Below are positions 57,421 through 64,000 of a DNA stretch of 64,000 nucleotides, piece by piece. Below the pieces are notes generated by a model that saw only the letters and a program-made list of their open reading frames with translations, was not told where the DNA came from and ran no database searches. Made by a program: the position numbers and the translations under genes. The DNA comes from Clostridiaceae bacterium (GTDB lineage: Bacteria; Bacillota; Clostridia; Saccharofermentanales; DTU023): positions 35,348 to 99,347 of the forward strand of contig DUOO01000063.1 of NCBI GenBank assembly GCA_012838795.1. The letters are read 5' to 3'. How positions within the stretch are numbered: the stretch's first letter is position 1; every line of letters starts with the position of its first letter.

Positions 57421-58230
57421 TTATTCTGAAAAATTAATTTTGGCAGAACCGACCCCACCTTCAAAAAGAAGCTCAATATCACCTTGACCAAGTTGTGTAT
57501 TATTATTTACATTATCTTGATCTACAAGAATTTCGCCTAATCCTTTTTTGATAATTAGTTTATAATCACCTGCAGAACCTGTTAAATTAATTTGACTGGA
57601 GCCGACGCCCATTTTGAATGTGTTCTTGCCTGATAACTTACCTGAAAACTCAAATTGACCCACACCCATATCCAAATCCAGATTATTAAACAAACTGTCT
57701 GTAATATTAAGTTTTCCGGCTCCGCCCTCTATTGAAGCTTTGTCACTTGCAGATATGTTTTGCAGGGTAGCTTTTCCGGCACCAAATTTTATATCGAAAA
57801 TATTTGTTCGTATATTTTCTAAGTTTGTCGCACCAGCGCCTGTATTGATTTCTGCTTTTTCCAAAATCTGATCTTCGGGAATATAAAGAGTAAGTTCGGC
57901 TTCATTATATATATTATGGAAAAATGATTTTTTATCCTTAATCAGGAGTTTATTATCATTTTCGGTTACAGTTAAATATTTATAATTGCTTTCTACTCTG
58001 AAGTTGGAATCAGTTGTTGATTTCACTTCCAGATCAATGCTATTGATATCTATGTCCAAAACACTGATAATATTTTCTATTTCATATGTCATATTTTCAC
58101 CTTTTACATCAGGAGTAAATATAGGAATCATAAAAGATAAAACATACATAATTCCGCTGATTATACTGATTATAATAATAACTGCCAAAGCTATAGCAAT
58201 ATATTTTATAGTATCGTGCCAAGATCTCAT
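57421..58230 (-). CDS. DUF4097-like (toastrack/putative adhesin) membrane protein
   Basis: N-terminal TM followed by repetitive beta-helix-like segments (NTGAGATNLENI, KFGAGKATLQNI, EGGAGKLNITDS, DMGVGQFEFSG, KMGVGSSQINLTG). Confidence 0.8.
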   Translation of the reverse strand: MRSWHDTIKYIAIALAVIIIISIISGIMYVLSFMIPIFTPDVKGENMTYEIENIISVLDIDINSIDLEVKSTTDSNFRVESNYKYLTVTENDNKLLIKDKKSFFHNIYNEAELTLYIPEDQILEKAEINTGAGATNLENIRTNIFDIKFGAGKATLQNISASDKASIEGGAGKLNITDSLFNNLDLDMGVGQFEFSGKLSGKNTFKMGVGSSQINLTGSAGDYKLIIKKGLGEILVDQDNVNNNTQLGQGDIELLFEGGVGSAKINFSE

Positions 58231-58931
58231 ATAATATTTACTCCTCCGAAGACACAGTTTGCTTCAATATATAAAGTTAATGCTTTATCTTGCTGATTGT
58301 ACTGATTTTCCGTTTTGTTTCGCTTGTCGGAGACACCACCGAAAAGTGCATTGGAATCGATATTAACTTGCACATAATCCGGTACTTTTATATCGATTCC
58401 CGCAAAAACAGCTGAGGCCGTAATCATACAGTCTTTCTCGATACGAGCATTGCTGAGGTCACAAGTAATACTGCCGAAAACAGCATCTAATACCGTACCT
58501 TCAAATATTTGTCCATCATAATTGATTGTATGGGTTGAGAAAGCAGCAGTATCTTTTTTGAACGATTGACTGTCGTTTTTTAACTCTTTAATTTTTTCAC
58601 TTGTCTTTATATTAAATGAAGAACCGAATATCATTTTTAAACCAATCAGAACAATTATCACCGGAATAGCTAATTTCCAAACCAAAGCGAATTCGAGAAT
58701 GCCTTGGGCAGAAAGAAGTAAAGCAACACCGATTATCAGTCCTATTATACTGCCGAATTTATCTCGTTTGCTAAACAAGCCGACAAGAGATGGAACAATA
58801 ATAAATAAAGTCCACCAACCTTTGAAAAAGACACTTATTTCAGTAAGCCCCAGTGCATTTAAAGCAAAAATAGAACCTAAAACTACCAATGCTATGCCCC
58901 AAATTATTCTGCTGATATTTTTGTTGTTCAT
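58227..58931 (-). CDS. LiaF-like / cell-wall-active-antibiotics-response-like membrane protein
   Basis: N-terminal TM cluster; GTVLDAVFGSITCDLSNARIEKDCMITASAVFAGIDIKVPDYVQVNIDSNALFGGVSDKR. Confidence 0.87.
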   Translation of the reverse strand: MNNKNISRIIWGIALVVLGSIFALNALGLTEISVFFKGWWTLFIIVPSLVGLFSKRDKFGSIIGLIIGVALLLSAQGILEFALVWKLAIPVIIVLIGLKMIFGSSFNIKTSEKIKELKNDSQSFKKDTAAFSTHTINYDGQIFEGTVLDAVFGSITCDLSNARIEKDCMITASAVFAGIDIKVPDYVQVNIDSNALFGGVSDKRNKTENQYNQQDKALTLYIEANCVFGGVNII

Positions 58932-59173
58932 AATATTGCCTTTCTAACTCCGAAACTTAGTTAATTTATTGTATCAAGGAGTATCAAGATAAAGATAGCA
59001 AATTTTTGTAAAAATAGATTAATACCAAGTTTATATCAAAGTTAAAAGATAAGACAAATAAAATTCTATGATCCGGAGAAAGATATCATAGAGCGAGGCA
59101 TTTTACTATAAAGATATCTTTTTCAGATATACTTATTTAAGCTTAAATCTTTAATAATAATTCAATAATAACA

Positions 59174-59207
59174 AAGAAGCTTACAACTTTTAGTTTGTAA
59201 GCTTCTT
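59174..59207 (-). terminator. Intrinsic terminator downstream of tRNA-Trp
   Basis: 13-bp stem AAGAAGCTTACAA-N8-TTGTAAGCTTCTT followed on the minus strand by T-rich TGTTATTATT. Confidence 0.65.
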
Positions 59208-59211
59208 ACAT

Positions 59212-59286
59212 TGGCAGGGGAGACAGGATTTGAACCCGCAACCGACGGTTTTGGAGACCGTTGCTCTACCGTTGAGCCACTCCCCT
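59212..59286 (-). tRNA. tRNA-Trp (anticodon CCA), CCA end encoded
   Basis: Minus strand AGGGGAGTGGCTCAACGGTAGAGCAACGGTCTCCAAAACCGTCGGTTGCGGGTTCAAATCCTGTCTCCCCTGCCA; anticodon loop CTCCAAA; 7-bp acceptor stem. Confidence 0.95.
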
Positions 59287-59330
59287 ATAAATACGCAAAT
59301 CAGCACTTTTTGAAAATGCTGATTTGCATT

Positions 59331-59417
59331 TGGTGCCGGAGATGGGACTTGAACCCATACGCCCTTTCGGACAACAGATTTTGAGTCTATCTCGTCTGCC
59401 GGTTCCGACACTCCGGC
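59331..59417 (-). tRNA. tRNA-Leu (anticodon CAA), class II with long variable arm, CCA encoded
   Basis: Minus strand GCCGGAGTGTCGGAACCGGCAGACGAGATAGACTCAAAATCTGTTGTCCGAAAGGGCGTATGGGTTCAAGTCCCATCTCCGGCACCA; anticodon loop CTCAAAA. Confidence 0.95.
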
Positions 59418-59504
59418 GAGTTACTAAACAAATATAACAAAGAAAAAAATCAATGTCAATTTAGATTATTATTTTGTCATTAATATTCAGAGTTGTATAT
59501 TTTT

Positions 59505-62500
59505 TTAATCTTCAACTTCTATATCATCCGGATTTTTCATGTTTTCCGATTCATCATTGTCATCTTTATTATCTTGATTATCTGAGGTGTTGTCTTTATT
59601 ATTTTGATCAGCATTATCATAATGATCATTATTATTTCTTACAGATCTTTTATTTATTAGATCTTCATGCTTTTTCTTGTCAAATGTTTCAAATGTATCA
59701 TGATAACTTTTTGGAGATAATTCAATAATTTCGGGTAATATTTCTTCAGTAGTTTTTAAGGTTACATCAGTTTGATTTTGTGATGGTTCATCAGAATGAG
59801 ACTGTTCTCCGGCATCAGATTGAAACGGTTTATCAGATCGTGCAGATTCACCGGATGGCATGTTTTTCTTTTCTAAAGAATCACTAACAGCAAGAGCAAT
59901 CGGCCTGATCCTTGAACCTGTATCAGTATTATTTAATTCATCTGTTTGTAACAAGATTCTTTTTTTAGTTTTATGCCGTTCTATTAAGAAAGTAATAATA
60001 ATTAAGAATACACCTAGCAATATGCTTGCACCACTGATTATTACGGCATGCTCAAATCCTTGTGGAATAAATGTCAACTCGATTTGATTGTTCCCTGCTT
60101 CGACCGGAATTAACATTAATGAATCAGAAAAAGGTTTTATCTCTATTTGTTGGTGATTAACTTCTGCTTTCCAACCGGGATCATAAGTTGAGGTGAAAAG
60201 CAAATAACCGGAATCCGGGCATTCAATTTCTGCAGTTAAATTATCGGAGCTATGCATTGTGGGATTAACGGAAATTCTTGATAAATTATCATTCCAATAT
60301 TCAAATTTTTCCTTATCTATTACAGCCGCTTCAAATTCGATAGTACCGTTATGTGAATCATCTTTATTTACATCAAATACAACCCGTACTTTTTCACCTT
60401 GATTTAAATAACCTAAATCTGAAATTGAGGTGCCTTTACGGCTTAAATTTTGTTTATAAGTTAATTCAGTCGTATTATCAGTCTGTTCATCTGACTGCTT
60501 ACTTATATATACTTGATCGAATCGTAAACCTGTCACATCCCAGGCAATCGTGTGATAACCGGATTCATTTGCTCCAATTTCAAAAGAGAATTCAGCTTGT
60601 TCATCTGCCAGGAGATCAACTTGAAATTTATTATCCGATATTTCCATAATAGTACAACCGACAGAATTATCAGAATAATAACTCGCAGCTTGCAAAATTT
60701 CCCTTTCACCGCCAAAAGCATTGATTAGATTTCTTTGATTGACGAAACTTGTATCATCTGAATTGGTTTGGAAAGAATCCGCAATGTCGGGAACAAAATA
60801 CAATAATGGTAAAGCATATTCATTTTCATATAATGCGGTAATACCATCAGTTTCTTTTGCTTCATAAAATGAAATTTGCTCTTCCCTGTTCTGATCCAGA
60901 ATCTTGTATTTAATCCCGAACAAAGAATCCATAATAATATTTGAACCGGTATTTTGATAACTGTTAATTCCGTTATTGTCATAACCTAAATGAGCAAATA
61001 ATTGAACCGGTTCCTTAGGATAAGTGGAAGCAAAAATAGTTAATCCGGGAAATCCGTACAACATCGGATCATTGACGCATTTATCCGGCCATAATGCTGC
61101 TCTCGCATTCGGAGATTCCTGCTTGATTTGCTGAACTCTTTTCAATACGGAAGTCGGATATTCACCTGCTAAATAACCATCGCGTGATCCGTAATATTCA
61201 TTGTCGTTGATTGAAGCGATTCCGACCATGGTATTGATCGTAAGTTCGACAACCATGATGAATAATAATGCTAAAGAAATAAATCTTTTTTGAACTTTAG
61301 GATCTAGGCCTGTATTAAATATAAGAGTAAAAATGAATAAAACCAAAATTGTAACTAAGATTAATGAAAATTTATATTGTTCCCGGTCAATTTTTTGCAA
61401 TAACAATAAAAGAATGATCCAAATCCCGAGAGTTTTCGACCAAGACACTTTGTCGTAATTATGCCAAGAATCATAAGCGGTTATAGCCATTGAGCATAAA
61501 AGAAAAATTAAGACAAAAGAATTTCTGAACGGTAATTGATTAGGATAATGAAAACCATGCCAAATAAAGTTCAGAACATTATTATTCAGACTGATAATTA
61601 AAAAAAACATCAGAACTGTATGAACTACTTTGGTAGAATAAGAAATTCGTTTACTGCTGAAAAAAAACGGAATGATTATGAGTAAGATCGCACCGGCATA
61701 AAGATTCGGCATACCGTCTCTGATGGATAACGGTGCCAAAGTCATTAATCTGCTGACAAAATCAATGAAAGGTTGAAAGAAATCAATTGATTTTGGAAAC
61801 ACATCCCCGGAAGCGGAAGTTCTGCTCAGAGCCATAATAGTGGGCAATAAAGTAGTTGCAGCCATTCCTCCGGCCAGTAACGAACCGCCGGCGAATTTCA
61901 GAAGACATTTCCCGGCATGTCCTTTGATTGTTTTCAGTTCTTTATTGTTATTAGTTTCCTGAATATATAAAACTAAATAATAGAAAACTAAGAAGAAACA
62001 AACAAAAAAAGCCGTATAATAATTTACAATTAATATTAGTGCAAGACTGACAATATAGAGCCAGGTTCGTTGATTCCTGATCAGATATGTTAAACCGAGA
62101 ATTGCTATCGGCAATAGAATTATAGTGTCTAACCACATTATATTCCAGGAATAGGCCAGTGAATATCCGGATAGCGCATATCCGCAAGCGATTGCCAGAT
62201 AAAACCAGCTATGACGTTTGCGGGAAAAATAACTATAACAATAAAACGTTAAACCGCTGGCAGCAATTTTTAAAACAGTTAATAATAAAACTGCTTCACT
62301 GATTTGCTGTTCCGAAAATAACAGTAATAATAAATTAAACGGACTGGCCAGATAATAAGTAATTGCTGAGAAAAAATTAAATCCCAGACCTCCGGACCAG
62401 CTTATGAACAGTGAATCACCACTCAATAATTTTGACCTCAACTCGCGTAAAAAAGGAGCATATTGATGATATAAATCAATAGTTAAGATATGTTTCGAAC

Positions 62501-62690
62501 CGAACGGATAGACGTTTTGAATGGCATATGCCAGACCTATAATCAGCAAAGGTAATAAAAATGCCAATAAAAAGTATTTACTTTGACCAAGTTTGCTGAG
62601 TTTTTTCTGGTAATCAAAAGAATTTTGAATTTCAAATGAAGTTTGAGTTTTTAGTGCTGTTTGGGATTTTTCCATAAATGAATGCTCCAA
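59505..62690 (-). CDS. YfhO-family large membrane protein
   Basis: Many TM segments, N-terminal DLYHQYAPFLRELRSKLLSGDSLFISWSGGLGFNFFSAITYYLASPFN, extracytoplasmic domain, TM, long acidic Asn/Asp-rich tail. Confidence 0.9.
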   Translation of the reverse strand: MEHSFMEKSQTALKTQTSFEIQNSFDYQKKLSKLGQSKYFLLAFLLPLLIIGLAYAIQNVYPFGSKHILTIDLYHQYAPFLRELRSKLLSGDSLFISWSGGLGFNFFSAITYYLASPFNLLLLLFSEQQISEAVLLLTVLKIAASGLTFYCYSYFSRKRHSWFYLAIACGYALSGYSLAYSWNIMWLDTIILLPIAILGLTYLIRNQRTWLYIVSLALILIVNYYTAFFVCFFLVFYYLVLYIQETNNNKELKTIKGHAGKCLLKFAGGSLLAGGMAATTLLPTIMALSRTSASGDVFPKSIDFFQPFIDFVSRLMTLAPLSIRDGMPNLYAGAILLIIIPFFFSSKRISYSTKVVHTVLMFFLIISLNNNVLNFIWHGFHYPNQLPFRNSFVLIFLLCSMAITAYDSWHNYDKVSWSKTLGIWIILLLLLQKIDREQYKFSLILVTILVLFIFTLIFNTGLDPKVQKRFISLALLFIMVVELTINTMVGIASINDNEYYGSRDGYLAGEYPTSVLKRVQQIKQESPNARAALWPDKCVNDPMLYGFPGLTIFASTYPKEPVQLFAHLGYDNNGINSYQNTGSNIIMDSLFGIKYKILDQNREEQISFYEAKETDGITALYENEYALPLLYFVPDIADSFQTNSDDTSFVNQRNLINAFGGEREILQAASYYSDNSVGCTIMEISDNKFQVDLLADEQAEFSFEIGANESGYHTIAWDVTGLRFDQVYISKQSDEQTDNTTELTYKQNLSRKGTSISDLGYLNQGEKVRVVFDVNKDDSHNGTIEFEAAVIDKEKFEYWNDNLSRISVNPTMHSSDNLTAEIECPDSGYLLFTSTYDPGWKAEVNHQQIEIKPFSDSLMLIPVEAGNNQIELTFIPQGFEHAVIISGASILLGVFLIIITFLIERHKTKKRILLQTDELNNTDTGSRIRPIALAVSDSLEKKNMPSGESARSDKPFQSDAGEQSHSDEPSQNQTDVTLKTTEEILPEIIELSPKSYHDTFETFDKKKHEDLINKRSVRNNNDHYDNADQNNKDNTSDNQDNKDDNDESENMKNPDDIEVED

Positions 62691-62844
62691 ATCAAATCTG
62701 TTATATTATTTAAATAACGAAATTGAGTTTTACTATTTCGCTAACCTGTTTTTCATTTTAACAGAAATTGATCAGATAAAAAACAAAGGATGATGTCAGC
62801 TACATCATCCTTGTAAATATCTTAATTTAATATTAACTTTATAA

Positions 62845-63363
62845 TTAAGTTTTCTTTTTCGATTTCTTCCTCGATTTATTATGCTTGCGTTTAATTCTTC
62901 TTAAAAACCCGATAATGCCGAGAATTTTTGAAAATTTTGATGTAATTCCTTGAAGATTAATTCCGGAAGCAGCTTTTTTACCTTTGGAAAAAATATTATT
63001 GACAGTTCCGATAACATTGTTTGTAATATCGGCAACTGTTTCAACGGTTGTACCTACAGAAGTGGTCACATCTGCAACTTTATCTATAATACCGGGTATA
63101 TTTTTTGCTGCGGATTCCGTAATTGTATTTACATCCGCTAAAGTTTGATCTGTTTTTTTGATAATATCGGGTAATTGATTAACCGTTTGTGTCAAAGGCA
63201 AAGCCATTTCATCTAAAAGATCTTTTGCTTTTTTGAATGTTGCAGCCAAACGATAAAATAAAACCGCAAGTAAAACTATCGCTACAATACCCGCTAAGTA
63301 TAATAAAACACTCAATAATTCACTTAAAGAAATAGTAACTTCACTAACAATTAGATAAGACAT
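62845..63363 (-). CDS. Single-TM DUF948-like protein with basic C-terminus
   Basis: N-terminal TM VLLYLAGIVAIVLLAVLFYRLA then coiled-coil heptads; adjacent YtxH-like gene. Confidence 0.65.
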   Translation of the reverse strand: MSYLIVSEVTISLSELLSVLLYLAGIVAIVLLAVLFYRLAATFKKAKDLLDEMALPLTQTVNQLPDIIKKTDQTLADVNTITESAAKNIPGIIDKVADVTTSVGTTVETVADITNNVIGTVNNIFSKGKKAASGINLQGITSKFSKILGIIGFLRRIKRKHNKSRKKSKKKT

Positions 63364-63391
63364 GAAACCACCAACTTCAGTTATATTAAGC

Positions 63392-63724
63392 TTAAGCTTC
63401 TTTTGTTACTTCATCTGTATCTTCTGCAACGACATCAGCCGCTTCTTCTGCAGCCTTATTTTTTCTTTTCAGAAATTTTTCTGAAACTTCTTGGCTTTTG
63501 TCCTTTACAAAATCAGCAACTGTATGAGAAGCTTCAACAGCTTTTTCGTAACCTTTTTCAGCTAATTTTACAATATCTTCACGAGTTTCTTTGCCTGATT
63601 GCGGTGCAAGCAACAATCCTGCAGCTGCGCCGAGCAATAATCCCGCTAAAGTACCGATGACAACATTAGCTCTGGCTTCCGATTTTTTTTGGTAGCCAAA
63701 TAAATTTCCAAATAAATCTCCCAT
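63392..63724 (-). CDS. YtxH-domain protein
   Basis: VVIGTLAGLLLGAAAGLLLAPQSGKETREDI, typical YtxH N-terminal TM/Gly-Ala motif. Confidence 0.88.
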   Translation of the reverse strand: MGDLFGNLFGYQKKSEARANVVIGTLAGLLLGAAAGLLLAPQSGKETREDIVKLAEKGYEKAVEASHTVADFVKDKSQEVSEKFLKRKNKAAEEAADVVAEDTDEVTKEA

Positions 63725-63826
63725 TATATTTTCTCCTTTTCTGTTATTTATATTTTAAAAATATTAATGTTATAGCTTATTATACATCAAAAGGATTTAT
63801 TAATAAAATGTTTTGTGAAAAAAGCA

Positions 63827-63851
63827 AGAATAATGGTCTGACCATTATTCT
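63827..63851 (-). terminator. Intrinsic terminator of rnpB
   Basis: AGAATAATGGTC-T-GACCATTATTCT; minus-strand continuation TGCTTTTTT. Confidence 0.7.
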
Positions 63852-63881
63852 TTGTATTTTTAAAAATTATTTATGAAAAAA

Positions 63882-64000
63882 TCTGAGTAAACCTGTAAGC
63901 CGGGTTCTGTCGAGGACAATCATCTATCTAGATCCGGGATTTCGCCCGGATTCAAGCCACCTCCACGAAACGTGCGGGTCACACTATTGTTTCTCCACGG
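63882..64000 (-). ncRNA. rnpB: RNase P RNA, 3' portion (truncated at window end)
   Basis: Minus strand contains the conserved 3' signature GACAGAACCCGGCTTAC and upstream GGAGGTGGCTTGAATCCGGGCGAAATCCCGGAT stem-loop; hairpin terminator downstream. Confidence 0.85.

Noticed and set aside
59190-59411. 73-aa minus-strand ORF
   Set aside because: It reads through the two tRNA genes; translation of tRNA sequence, not a protein.

Overview
This is a low-GC, Clostridia-like Firmicutes chromosomal window, mostly housekeeping. In order it holds: cdsA(partial)-dxr-rseP-ispG-polC; priA-def-fmt-zinc peptidase-rsmB-rlmN-PP2C-PASTA kinase-rsgA-rpe-thiN; Crp/Fnr; folP and a tyrosine recombinase (minus strand); asd, LacI, NUDIX; a large lipoprotein; a DAG kinase-like gene; coaX/coaBC; lexA; hfq-miaA-mutL-mutS-miaB (minus strand); and a MoxR/DUF58/transglutaminase cluster. 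A small accessory regulatory region follows at about 48.7-57.3 kb (nitroreductase, TetR+hydrolase, GntR+ABC, MerR, and a MarR/flavoprotein operon). The window ends with LiaF-like genes, two tRNAs (Trp, Leu), a YfhO-family protein, a YtxH-like protein and the 3' part of rnpB. I see no CRISPR array, prophage, transposon or canonical defence island. The most notable observation is that the PolC proofreading exonuclease domain keeps its length but appears to have lost its DEDDh catalytic residues, while the polymerase motifs are intact. Others are a divergent Hfq lacking the YKHAIS signature, a priA with no canonical start codon for its conserved N-terminus, and several readable promoter/operator structures: lexA, tetR, a four-fold 8-bp repeat at gntR, and a MarR/FMN operon palindrome. 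All family calls come from reading motifs in the translations; no database search was run.
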